Origin: Peptococcaceae bacterium BICA1-7
GTDB taxonomy: Bacteria > Bacillota > Desulfotomaculia > Desulfotomaculales > Desulfocucumaceae
Length of the DNA: 64,000 bases
Reading direction: 5' to 3'
Assembly (NCBI GenBank): GCA_000802095.1
Contig: JUEB01000033.1
Coordinates: 465,015 to 529,014 of the forward strand
Shown here: one piece after another, positions 25,289 to 33,487 of the stretch
How positions within the stretch are numbered: position 1 is the first letter of the stretch
How the letters are laid out: each line of letters begins with the position of its first letter
Program-made: the position numbers and the translations under genes
Notes under the pieces: generated by a model
Told to the model about the DNA's origin: nothing
Databases searched by the model: none
The model's input: the letters and a program-made list of their open reading frames with translations, nothing else

Positions 25289-25576
25289 ATGAAGCCTTGG
25301 GCTGTATTTGCCGGCTATCTTTTACTGGTAAACCTATGGGGGTATTTTATGATGGGGCAGGACAAGTCCAGGTCCCGGGCCGGCGCCTGGAGGATTCCCG
25401 AAAGACGCTTCCTGCTGGTCTCCCTGGCCGGGGGAGCGGCCGGGGTGATATTGGGCTTAAGGAGCTTCAGGCACAAGACCAGACACTTTAAATTTACCGT
25501 GGTAGTGCCGGCCATACTTTTTATACAGGTGCTTGCAGCGGTATGGCTGTGGCAAAAAGGCTTTTTAGCTTTTTAG
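25289..25576 (+). CDS. DUF1294 family membrane protein
   Basis: A 95-residue protein with three membrane segments and the family hallmark DKSRSRAGAWRIPERRFLL...GGAAGVILGLRSFRHKTRHFKF. Function unknown; very common in Firmicutes. GGAGGGATATGG places the start at 25289. It precedes the Tex gene by 31 bp. Confidence 0.85.
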   Translation: MKPWAVFAGYLLLVNLWGYFMMGQDKSRSRAGAWRIPERRFLLVSLAGGAAGVILGLRSFRHKTRHFKFTVVVPAILFIQVLAAVWLWQKGFLAF

Positions 25577-25607
25577 CGGATTCGCATAATGTTATTTGGA
25601 GGTAAAT

Positions 25608-27758
25608 ATGGAAGACAGGCAGCTTTTCCAATTGATCGCCGGTGAGGCCGGCATAACCATGGGGCAGGCTCAGAAAACAGCCGCCCTGCTGGATGAGGGC
25701 AACACAGTGCCCTTTATTGCCCGCTACCGGAAAGAGGTCACCGGTGAGCTGGACGAGGTTAAAATCCGCCTGGTGGAGGAGAGGCTCAAATTCTACCGGG
25801 GCCTCAACGCCCGCAAGGAAGAGGTTATCCGGCTTATTGAGGACCAGGGAAAGCTGACTGAAGAGCTGAGGGATAAGATACTGAAGGCCTCCAGGGTCAC
25901 CCAGGTGGAGGACCTGTACCGGCCTTACCGCCAGAAGAGGAAAACCAGGGCGTCGGTGGCCCGGGAGAAGGGTTTGGAGCCTCTGGCCCGCTACCTGCTC
26001 TCATTTCCGGGGTCCGGAGACCCCGCCCGGGAGGCGGATAAATACCTGAATGCTGATAAAGGTGCCGGCACAGGGGAAGAGGCCCTGCAGGGGGCTATGG
26101 ATATAGTGGCCGAAGAGGTGTCCGATGATCCCGAGATAAGGGGCTGGGTAAGGGAGTATACCTTTAAGAGCGGAGTGCTTTCAGTAAGCGCCAGGGACAG
26201 GGAGGCCCCTTCGGTTTACGAGATGTATTATGACTTTCATGAGCCTGTAAGGCTTGTTTTGCCCCACCGGGTGCTGGCCATAAACCGGGGGGAAAGGGAA
26301 GAATTTTTAAAAGTGGCGGTGGAGGCCGACGAGGAGGTTATTACCGGACACATAGCCCGGAAGTGGGTAAAGGTGCCCTCGGTTACCTCTGAAATAGTGC
26401 ATGCGGCGGTGAGGGACAGCTACCGCAGGCTTATTGCACCGGCGGTGGAGAGGGATGTCCGGGGTGGGCTCACCGAAAAGGCCGAGGAGCAGGCTGTGTC
26501 CATATTCTCCAAAAACCTGCGCCAGCTTCTGCTACAGTCTCCGGTAAAGGGCAGGGTGGTGCTGGGGGTTGACCCGGCCTACCGCACCGGATGCAAGTGG
26601 GCGGTGGTGGACGACACCGGCAGACTTTTGGAGGTGGGGGTGGTATACCCCACGCCGCCCCAGAACAGGGTGGAGGAAGCCCTCCGGGAGTTTACCAGGC
26701 TGGCCGGCCAGTATAAGGTGGATGTGATAGCCATCGGCAACGGCACCGCCTCCAGGGAAACCGAGCAGTTCGTGGCCTCATTTATCAGCGGGTACGGGGA
26801 AAGAAATATCCGCTATATAATTGTCAGTGAAGCCGGGGCCAGTGTTTACTCTGCCTCGGAGCTGGCCGCCCGGGAGTTTCCGGGGCTGGATGTCTCCGGA
26901 CGCAGTGCGGTGTCCATAGCCAGGAGGCTGCAGGACCCGCTGGCCGAGCTGGTGAAGATAGAGCCCAGGGCAGTGGGAGTGGGCCAGTACCAGCACGATA
27001 TTGCCCCCAAAAGGCTGGAGGACAGCCTGTCCGCGGTGGTGGAGTCGGTGGTCAATTACGTGGGCTGCGACCTGAACACAGCCTCGGCCCCCTTATTATC
27101 TTACATTGCCGGGGTGAACAGCACCGTGGCCGAAAATATAGTCAGGTACAGGGAAGAAACCGGCAGGTTTAAGGACCGCCGTCAGCTTAAAAAAGTTCCC
27201 CGCCTGGGGCCCAAAACCTTTGAGCAGTGCGTGGGCTTTTTACGCATTCCGGAGAGCGCCAACCCCCTGGATCATACCTCTATACACCCTGAGTCCTACA
27301 CCCTGGCCGAAAAGCTGCTGGGGATGGTGAACGCCTCCCTGGACGGGGTGGGCACCCCGGAATTGCGGAGGAGGCTTGAGGAGGTTGAGCCCGGAGAGGC
27401 CGCCGCCCTCCTGGAGGCCGGGGCGCCCACCGTGCGGGACATACTGGACAGCTTAAAGCGCCCGGGCCGCGACCCCAGGGAGGACTTGCCCGGCCCACTC
27501 TTCCGCAGTGATGTTCTCTCACTGGAGGACCTCAGCCCAGGCATGGAGCTGAAGGGCACGGTGCGCAACGTGGTGGACTTTGGGGCTTTTGTGGATATAG
27601 GGGTGAAGGTGGACGGACTGGTGCACCTCTCCCAGCTGAGCGACCAGTATGTCAGGCACCCTATGGATGTGGTGTCGGTGGGGGATGTTGTGGATGTCCG
27701 GGTGCTGGAGGTGGACCCCCGCCGCAAGAGGGTTTCTTTGACCATGAAGAGGGGATGA
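25608..27758 (+). CDS. tex: Tex-type RNA-binding transcription accessory protein
   Basis: A 716-residue protein with the Tex order: N-terminal helical domain (AGITMGQAQKTAALLDEGNTVPFIARYRKEVTGELDE), YqgF-like domain (VVLGVDPAYRTGCKWAVVD, about 325-450), helix-hairpin-helix segments (FKDRRQLKKVPRLGPKTFEQC) and an S1 domain at the C end (GMELKGTVRNVVDFGAFVDIGVKVDGLVHLSQLS). It binds nucleic acid and affects transcription. TTG 25596 is in frame, but TTGGAGGT lies just before ATG 25608, which is chosen. Confidence 0.96.
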   Translation: MEDRQLFQLIAGEAGITMGQAQKTAALLDEGNTVPFIARYRKEVTGELDEVKIRLVEERLKFYRGLNARKEEVIRLIEDQGKLTEELRDKILKASRVTQVEDLYRPYRQKRKTRASVAREKGLEPLARYLLSFPGSGDPAREADKYLNADKGAGTGEEALQGAMDIVAEEVSDDPEIRGWVREYTFKSGVLSVSARDREAPSVYEMYYDFHEPVRLVLPHRVLAINRGEREEFLKVAVEADEEVITGHIARKWVKVPSVTSEIVHAAVRDSYRRLIAPAVERDVRGGLTEKAEEQAVSIFSKNLRQLLLQSPVKGRVVLGVDPAYRTGCKWAVVDDTGRLLEVGVVYPTPPQNRVEEALREFTRLAGQYKVDVIAIGNGTASRETEQFVASFISGYGERNIRYIIVSEAGASVYSASELAAREFPGLDVSGRSAVSIARRLQDPLAELVKIEPRAVGVGQYQHDIAPKRLEDSLSAVVESVVNYVGCDLNTASAPLLSYIAGVNSTVAENIVRYREETGRFKDRRQLKKVPRLGPKTFEQCVGFLRIPESANPLDHTSIHPESYTLAEKLLGMVNASLDGVGTPELRRRLEEVEPGEAAALLEAGAPTVRDILDSLKRPGRDPREDLPGPLFRSDVLSLEDLSPGMELKGTVRNVVDFGAFVDIGVKVDGLVHLSQLSDQYVRHPMDVVSVGDVVDVRVLEVDPRRKRVSLTMKRG

Positions 27759-27785
27759 TTTAATCTCTTAAGGGAGGGTTTTAAA

Positions 27786-27867
27786 GGTCGGGAGACTGCC
27801 TTGAGGTAGTACCTGTGGTCGGGAGACAGGAGACTGCTCAAGAGGATGGACTTTGGGTCGGGAGATC
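27786..27867 (-). repeat. CTGACTC-type dispersed repeat, copy 1
   Basis: Three GTCGGGAGA units (27787, 27818, 27857) with GGAGACAGGAGACTG between them. On the minus strand this reads as CTCCTGTCTCC, the same theme as copies at 40895, 42751 and 55643. Confidence 0.6.
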
Positions 27868-27880
27868 AGAAAAATGATAC

Positions 27881-27912
27881 GGGGTCAGGCTTTGTAAGCC
27901 TAACCCCTTTTT
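27881..27912. terminator. Convergent terminator after tex
   Basis: GGGGTCAGGC-TTTGTAA-GCCTAACCCC, with one mismatch, then TTTTTG. It lies between the converging tex and dehydratase genes. Confidence 0.8.
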
Positions 27913-27936
27913 GTTTTCAAACTTCCGGTCTTACAG

Positions 27937-29409
27937 CTATTTTTTTCTGGGAGACATTCCGGCCAGGTTCCTGACTAGGTCTTTTTTGGACTCTATATCA
28001 TACTGGCTGGTGATGGCTATCTGCTCCATGATGGGGGAGCCGCCGCCGTGATAGGCGCCGTAAGTCATCGAGCCGGCGGAGCCGGACAGACCGAAATCTA
28101 CGAAAGTCAGCCAGAACCTTATCTGGTCCTCGATAGGCATTCTGGGGTTTCTGTTTATGTATTTTTCCAGCAGGGCCCTGGTTTCAGGGTTGGCCAGATC
28201 TTTTTCATAAGGGAAGGTTGCGGGCAGTCCCCCTGCTATGTTGCACAATATCTCCTGCTCGTGGAACACTGCCTCTCCGGTCAGGCACCTTCCCACATTG
28301 GCATAGATGGAGTGGGGGATATAGCTGCCGGGTCCGTAGGGCACAAAGCCCATGCCGGGCATGAATACCTCGGGCTTGCCCAGGGCGGAGGCGGTATAGC
28401 CTGCAGCGTAGCCCAGCTCGCCGGTCATAATCAGCTTGGAAAGCAGTTCCCTCACGTGGGGGGCCTTTTCAATTCCGTTGATCTCCGCCGCCAGCCCGGC
28501 CAGTCCGATCACAAAATCCAGCGTGGCAGGCTTGCAGCCTGAGTAGGAGTGACGGTGAAAAAGCGCGAACAGAAGGGCCGACAGGCCGCCGTGGATGGTT
28601 TCACCGCACAGGAACACCCTGTCCCAGGGAATGAAGCAGTCGTCAAAGATGACATAGGAATCGCTGTAGCCAAAATGATTTCCCTTGTCAAAGTGGTCTC
28701 TCTTGCGGGAATTGTGGTAGTGCACAACCTGCTTTATGCCCTCATAGTCAGAAGGAACCGCGAAGCACACCGCATAGGCCTCCTCACCCTTTCTGAGGGC
28801 CCTGTTGGGCACCACCAGTATCTCGTCGGATATGGAGGCCTCGGAGATATGGACCTTGGAGCCCCGGACCACTATGCCGTCACTGCGCTCTTCCACAACA
28901 CGCACGTACATATCGGGGTCAGTCTGCTCTGAGGGCCTTTTCAGGCGCTCGCCCTTGACATCGGTCTGGGCGCAGCTGGCTACCAGATCTTCGGTCTGGA
29001 AGCGCTCCAGCCACTTAAGCCAGTTGTCATAGTAAGCTGTTTTGGCCTGGGGTGACTTCTGCGCCTCAAAGGAAACAGCGTTGAGGGCATTGGCGGCGTC
29101 AATCCCCATGCACCGCTGGATGCACTGCCCCACCTTGTTGCACAAATACCGGGTCATGTCCTGTTTCTTATGCAGGTCTTCCACGTTCTGATGAATGTGG
29201 TTGAAGCGGTTGATGGTCTCCCCGGTGAGGTGGGAGGTGGCTGTGCAAAGATCCTTGCTGGCCGGGTCCCAGGCTGCGTCGAAGGTAAGGCTCATTACAT
29301 TGATGGCCCCTTCCTGGCGCTCATCCAGGCGGTCGATCTTCTCACCGTTGCTGTATAGGTTGCAGTTCATTTTACCCAATCTCTCGATATACTGTTCCCT
29401 TGTTCTCAT
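27937..29409 (-). CDS. 4-hydroxybutyryl-CoA dehydratase-like (AbfD/HpaB family) Fe-S flavoprotein
   Basis: A 490-residue protein of the HpaB/AbfD family. The four cluster ligands of clostridial 4-hydroxybutyryl-CoA dehydratase (C99, C103, H292, C299) are matched by C96, C100, H285 and C292 with identical spacing within each pair (Cx3C and Hx6C), so a radical dehydratase with a [4Fe-4S] cluster and FAD is much more likely than an oxygen-dependent monooxygenase. It would convert 4-hydroxybutyryl-CoA to crotonyl-CoA. The longest frame begins at 29514, but GGAG precedes ATG 29409. No other genes of 4-aminobutyrate or succinate-semialdehyde metabolism adjoin it; the substrate may differ. Confidence 0.88.
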   Translation of the reverse strand: MRTREQYIERLGKMNCNLYSNGEKIDRLDERQEGAINVMSLTFDAAWDPASKDLCTATSHLTGETINRFNHIHQNVEDLHKKQDMTRYLCNKVGQCIQRCMGIDAANALNAVSFEAQKSPQAKTAYYDNWLKWLERFQTEDLVASCAQTDVKGERLKRPSEQTDPDMYVRVVEERSDGIVVRGSKVHISEASISDEILVVPNRALRKGEEAYAVCFAVPSDYEGIKQVVHYHNSRKRDHFDKGNHFGYSDSYVIFDDCFIPWDRVFLCGETIHGGLSALLFALFHRHSYSGCKPATLDFVIGLAGLAAEINGIEKAPHVRELLSKLIMTGELGYAAGYTASALGKPEVFMPGMGFVPYGPGSYIPHSIYANVGRCLTGEAVFHEQEILCNIAGGLPATFPYEKDLANPETRALLEKYINRNPRMPIEDQIRFWLTFVDFGLSGSAGSMTYGAYHGGGSPIMEQIAITSQYDIESKKDLVRNLAGMSPRKK

Positions 29410-29679
29410 GCTCAGTCTCCTTTCGGTTTTAGAGGGCTTCCACTCAAGGACTGGACGACCAAACCGCCAGTGTGAAAGCCGTAATTCTCCTGTTGCAATA
29501 ACAGTACCAACCATGAGCGGCGGGGATACAGGCAGGAATTCTTTTGTGGGGCGCCTCTGAGCCCCTGCTATAGAGGGAAAGGTTAAATGATGAGAGGTTG
29601 GGATATGTTAAGAATTTGAACGGCCAGGTTGTAAAATAGAACATTATGCTCAAAGGCGGTGCCGGGATTATTTGTCTGA
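29410..29679. other. Intergenic, nothing recognised
   Basis: About 270 bp upstream of the dehydratase gene. It should hold its promoter, but no strong -35/-10 pair, repeat or structured element stands out. Confidence 0.4.
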
Positions 29680-30111
29680 CTAGCGGCGCTTCAGCAGCAG
29701 CAGATCCTTTACATTATCGACAACAGCAGCCCTGTTTACCTGAATCATAAGCCACAGTGTGCCGTTGAAGGGCCGGGCGGAACTTATCAAAGCAAGTACA
29801 TCTGTCTCAAACCGGCTGCTCATAGCCTCAATTACCGGTATAAGATCCAGTGTAATGACAACCAGGGCAACAAAGCCGTCCTTTTCAGGGTACAGTGTGC
29901 ATATAGACTTGCCGGATTTATTATATTTCACATTCCACCCGGGCTTTGCCGAGCACTTGCTGTACATTATCTTTGGAGAGGCTTTATATTTCTCTTGTAT
30001 AAAGGAATTTAAATCCTGCCAATGAGCCTGGGCTGTTTTATTCATATAGTTATAAATCTGGTCATATGCAGGGGTAAAACCGGGATCCTGAATCAAATCC
30101 TTTTCAGCCAC
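29680..30111 (-). CDS. DUF3788 family protein
   Basis: A 143-residue soluble protein resembling DUF3788: W..L..FI.EKY...PKIMYSKCSAKPGWNVKYNKSGKSICTLYPEKDGFVALVVI, ending in a helix. Function unknown. GGAGGTG lies eight bases before GTG 30111, so the frame's first ATG (30141) is not used. Confidence 0.75.
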   Translation of the reverse strand: MAEKDLIQDPGFTPAYDQIYNYMNKTAQAHWQDLNSFIQEKYKASPKIMYSKCSAKPGWNVKYNKSGKSICTLYPEKDGFVALVVITLDLIPVIEAMSSRFETDVLALISSARPFNGTLWLMIQVNRAAVVDNVKDLLLLKRR

Positions 30112-30160
30112 TAAAACACCTCCATAGTATATATTATACACTGTCGGAAGAATACGGGTG

Positions 30161-31468
30161 CTATTTAGCCGTAAGCAGAGTGATCGAGATATTTCTCCTT
30201 CTGTATATACTGAAAACCAGGCCCAGCGCGGCGGCGTTGAAGATTAGCTGGGAGCCTCCATAGCTGATCAATGGCAGCCCAATCCCGGCAATGGGGGCCA
30301 GCCCTATATTCATCAATATGTTCCACAAAAACTGAACCGCGAAGATGGCTACAAACCCGCTTATAAGAAGCCTGGCATAGGTATTTTTCACTGTTTTTGC
30401 CACACCCGCCAGGCGTATGATAAACATAACCGCCAGTGCAGCCAGAATACCCCCGGCTATCCAGCCGAAGGAGAAAGTTATGTAAGAGAAAATAAAATCG
30501 GTGTGCAGGTAAGGTATAAGCTTGGGCTGCTGAGCCAGCCCCTGGCCAAACATCCCGGAGCCGCCAATTAATTCCCCCAGCTGTATACTGAGCCAGCCGC
30601 TGCCCAAAGGGTCATTTTCAGGACTTATAAAACCTGTTAGCCTCTGGAACATGTATGGAATTCCTGCAATTGTCATCATGATAAGCACACTGAATAGCGA
30701 GCCGACCAGTAATAGGGTTATTCTACGCCCCGCCCCCGAAGCTATCACAATTACAGTGCAGGCTGCGGCGTAAACAGCGCTGGCCGACAGGGGTCCGCTT
30801 GCCCACATAAGGGCCAGCGGCACAACACACAGCAGCAGGCCCTGTAGCAGCTTTTGGGGCTTATTCCAGTCCCAGCCGCTTAAAATCCCTGCTAAGGCCA
30901 TGCCCAATAAAAGTGGGCTTATGCCTACGATGTCAAAGGAGAAAGGGCCAATACTAAGATAATTTTTCCCGTTCACACTCTGACCAAATATAATCACAGC
31001 AACCAGCATTAATAAGGTTCCTGTATAGATATGCCTGGAATAGGGCATCAGCTTTCTATAGTCACACAAATACAGACCTGCTGCAATAGCCGCCCCAATA
31101 ATGGTGAAAACCACGCTCCTGGTAAAGAGATGCACAGGGGTGGCTGATAATGCCTGTCTTTCAATAAAGTATAGGGCCAGTAAGCCCAGGCCTACAAAAA
31201 GAAGACTTAGGGTTACAATACTCCATTCCGGCTTTGACTTATGAACCCTGTTAAGCTGTTTCCCTACTATAGCGGAGCTTCCCATCTGGGCAATGGCCCT
31301 GTCCACCGCCTCTTTTTCAGAAAATCCCCCGGCCGTATATTCATCCGCCACCTCATGAAGATGGGCATTAAGCTCAAGCTTAACCTCCTGGTGCATTTCA
31401 CGGAATTTTATCTGCTGGCATACTTCATTGATATATTCCGTTATTCTTGCGTCATCAGCTGTCCCCAT
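30161..31468 (-). CDS. FtsW/RodA/SpoVE-type membrane protein with N-terminal helical domain
   Basis: A 435-residue protein. Residues 1-75 form a soluble helical domain (ITEYINEVCQQIKFREMHQEVKLELNAHLHEVADEYTAGGFSEKEAVDRAIAQMGS), the type found before permease-like proteins under PadR control. Residues 80-435 contain about ten membrane helices with the SEDS signature near the C end (GIGLPLISYGGSQLIFNAAALGLVFSIYRR). SEDS proteins polymerise peptidoglycan glycan strands. The gene overlaps the PadR gene by 28 bp, so the two are co-expressed. Confidence 0.85.
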   Translation of the reverse strand: MGTADDARITEYINEVCQQIKFREMHQEVKLELNAHLHEVADEYTAGGFSEKEAVDRAIAQMGSSAIVGKQLNRVHKSKPEWSIVTLSLLFVGLGLLALYFIERQALSATPVHLFTRSVVFTIIGAAIAAGLYLCDYRKLMPYSRHIYTGTLLMLVAVIIFGQSVNGKNYLSIGPFSFDIVGISPLLLGMALAGILSGWDWNKPQKLLQGLLLCVVPLALMWASGPLSASAVYAAACTVIVIASGAGRRITLLLVGSLFSVLIMMTIAGIPYMFQRLTGFISPENDPLGSGWLSIQLGELIGGSGMFGQGLAQQPKLIPYLHTDFIFSYITFSFGWIAGGILAALAVMFIIRLAGVAKTVKNTYARLLISGFVAIFAVQFLWNILMNIGLAPIAGIGLPLISYGGSQLIFNAAALGLVFSIYRRRNISITLLTAK

Positions 31469-31803
31469 ACAAAAGCCTCCTTATTTAGAACTTTATCCAC
31501 CGCCGAGCTGAAGGTTTCCCACTCCTGCCTCTTTTCCTTTAAGCAGCTGTTTCCTTTTTCGGTGATTTTATAATACTTCCTTTGCCGGCTGCCTTCATTG
31601 CCCCACCAGTAGGACTCAATCATGCCGCCGGCCTCCAGTGAGTGCAAAATAGGGTATAGGGTTCCTTCTTTGAACATAAAAACGCCGCTGGACTCTTTTT
31701 CAATTTCCTTGATCATCTGATAGCCATACATAGGCTCACGGTCCAGCATGCTCAAAACCAGAATCACAGTACTTCCTTTTAAAAGCTCCTTGTTTACCTT
31801 CAC
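31441..31803 (-). CDS. PadR family transcriptional regulator
   Basis: A 120-residue PadR-like winged helix protein: LVLSMLDREPMYGYQMIKEIEKESSGVFMFKEGTLYPILHSLEAGGMIESYW is the core. GTG start after AAAGGGGG. It overlaps the SEDS-like gene. A direct repeat in its promoter (31840-31873) is a likely binding site, so autoregulation is expected. Confidence 0.9.
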   Translation of the reverse strand: MKVNKELLKGSTVILVLSMLDREPMYGYQMIKEIEKESSGVFMFKEGTLYPILHSLEAGGMIESYWWGNEGSRQRKYYKITEKGNSCLKEKRQEWETFSSAVDKVLNKEAFVWGQLMTQE

Positions 31804-31839
31804 GGCAATCCCCCTTTCTAATGGGTAATATATCTATGC

Positions 31840-31873
31840 ATAGTATAACTAGGTATGATTTTATAGTATAACT
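31840..31873. promoter_or_regulatory. Direct-repeat operator upstream of padR-like gene
   Basis: ATAGTATAACT occurs at 31840-31850 and 31863-31873, 23 bp apart; the first overlaps the palindrome CTATGCATAG. Placed 40-70 bp before the PadR-type GTG start. Candidate autoregulatory site. Confidence 0.5.
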
Positions 31874-32004
31874 GCCATACAATCAATAGCTTTTCTCAAA
31901 TATTTTAGCTAAAAACTGAGAAGAATTTTGGTGGGCCGCATCCGATGCAAAAGACAGGGGACTCTCACTATAAAAATAAGAATCCCCCGGGTAAGTTTAT
32001 GACG

Positions 32005-33201
32005 TTATGGCCTGGTTTTCACGGCCTCCTCCAGCCGGGCAAGCGCCTCGGCCACCACACTGCGGGGGCAGGCCAGGTTGAACCTCTGGAAGCCCTCACC
32101 CCCGGGGCCGAATATAAAGCCGTCATCCAGGGCCAGCCCGGCCCGGTCACGGATGAAGGACTGCAGCTTCAGGGGGCTCATGCCCAGGCCCCTCATATCC
32201 ACCCAGGCCAGATAGGTGCCCTCGGGCCTGATAACTTTCAGCGCCGGCATTCTTTTTTCCACCTCGGCTATAAAATACTCAATATTTCCGGTCAGGTACT
32301 CCTTAAGCTGGGCAAGGTACTGGTCCCCGTGGCGGTAGGCTGCCTCCAGGGCGGTGAGCCCGAATATATTCCCGGTGCTGTGGCCGGCCTGGGCCTGGAC
32401 AAACTCCTTTCTCAGTCTGTCGTCGGGAATCACTGCGAAGGAGGTGTCCAGCCCGGCCAGGTTAAAGGTTTTGCTGGCCGACATAAGGGTTATTGTCTGC
32501 CTCTCCAGCTGCTCCGACAGAGAGGCGGTGACGGTGTGCCTTGATTCTCCCACCATAAGGTCGCAGTGTATCTCATCCGATATCAGAAGGCAGCCGTTTT
32601 TTAAGCAGATCTCTCCCAGTGTAAGCAGCTCCTCCCTGGTCCACACCCTGCCCACCGGATTGTGGGGGCTGCAGAGAATGAACATTTTTATCCTGGGGCT
32701 GCGGACAGGGAAGGTCTCAGAGGCCAAAAACAGATTCTCCAGACCGGTCAGGCTCATGGTATAGCGGGAGCCGTCAAAAGCCAGGGGGTTGTGCAGAGCC
32801 AGGCAGCCGCTGTCTTTTATGGAGTTGAAAAAGGGATAATAAACAGGAGGCTGTATGACAACCTCGTCACCCGGGCGGGTGTATGCCTTCAGGGCCAGGT
32901 GCAGCCCGTTAACCACCCCGGCGGTAAACACAATCCACTCTTTTTTGACTTTCCAGTCAAAATGCCTTTCCAGCCTTTCCATGATGGCCTCATAAAGGGA
33001 CTCCTCAGGGTATGTATAGCCAAAAACGGGATGCTCCGCCCTTTCCCTGATGGCCCGGACCACCTGCTCCGGGCACGGGAAGTCCATATCGGCCACCCAC
33101 ATGTCCAGCAGGCTTTCCCTGCCGAAAAGGGCCTGATTGGAGTCCCACTTGACGCTGGCTGTATTTCTCCTGTCTATGAGTCGGTCGAAATCATAGATCA
33201 T
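32005..33201 (-). CDS. PatB/MalY-type cystathionine beta-lyase (PLP)
   Basis: A 398-residue fold-type I PLP enzyme. The start YDFDRLIDRRNTASVKWDSNQ...WVADMDFPCPE is characteristic of PatB/MalY C-S lyases; CSPHNPVGRVW and the PLP lysine in SASKTFNLAGL follow. It cleaves cystathionine or cysteine conjugates to thiol, ammonia and a keto acid. ATG 33201 has GGGAGAAATG context. Function in methionine synthesis or sulfide production is the usual role. Confidence 0.92.
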   Translation of the reverse strand: MIYDFDRLIDRRNTASVKWDSNQALFGRESLLDMWVADMDFPCPEQVVRAIRERAEHPVFGYTYPEESLYEAIMERLERHFDWKVKKEWIVFTAGVVNGLHLALKAYTRPGDEVVIQPPVYYPFFNSIKDSGCLALHNPLAFDGSRYTMSLTGLENLFLASETFPVRSPRIKMFILCSPHNPVGRVWTREELLTLGEICLKNGCLLISDEIHCDLMVGESRHTVTASLSEQLERQTITLMSASKTFNLAGLDTSFAVIPDDRLRKEFVQAQAGHSTGNIFGLTALEAAYRHGDQYLAQLKEYLTGNIEYFIAEVEKRMPALKVIRPEGTYLAWVDMRGLGMSPLKLQSFIRDRAGLALDDGFIFGPGGEGFQRFNLACPRSVVAEALARLEEAVKTRP

Positions 33202-33375
33202 ATCATTTCTCCCAATATTTATTTTAAGAATTCTATCATAAAACAGCCGGAATAAAAAGAAAGCATCAGTAAACCCCCGTGGGTATAAGGTATTTAATAA
33301 TTTTTGCTGTACATTTAGGCATAGACGTACAAGGCATTAAGGTTTTATTTAAAATAAAAATGTACAAGTACCCCT

Positions 33376-33404
33376 TTGACATAGACGTCGGAGGGTTATA
33401 TAAT
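33376..33404 (+). promoter_or_regulatory. Consensus promoter of napH/reductase fusion gene
   Basis: TTGACA (33376-33381), 17-bp spacer, TATAAT (33399-33404). It is a full match to the sigma-A consensus, so tight control by the adjoining operator would be needed. Confidence 0.85.
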
Positions 33405-33412
33405 TGACCTAC

Positions 33413-33430
33413 GATACCCCATGGGGTATC
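33413..33430. promoter_or_regulatory. CsoR/CstR-type operator palindrome
   Basis: GATACCCCATGGGGTATC is an 18-bp perfect palindrome directly after the -10 box, at the expected start of transcription. The ATACCCC...GGGGTAT form is that of the CsoR/RcnR/CstR family (copper, nickel or persulfide sensors). No gene for such a regulator lies in the window. Confidence 0.75.
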
Positions 33431-33487
33431 AAAAAATCTGAGCCGATAATAATTTCATACTTACTTAAAATAGGGAGGTTAATTTAA

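Noticed and set aside
27937..29409. 4-hydroxyphenylacetate 3-monooxygenase (HpaB) as product
   Set aside because: The cluster ligands Cx3C and Hx6C are all present, which monooxygenases lack, and the gene context is anaerobic.
32662..33255. 197-codon plus-strand frame opposite patB
   Set aside because: The opposite strand codes for a full PLP enzyme; this frame has no family features and no ribosome site.
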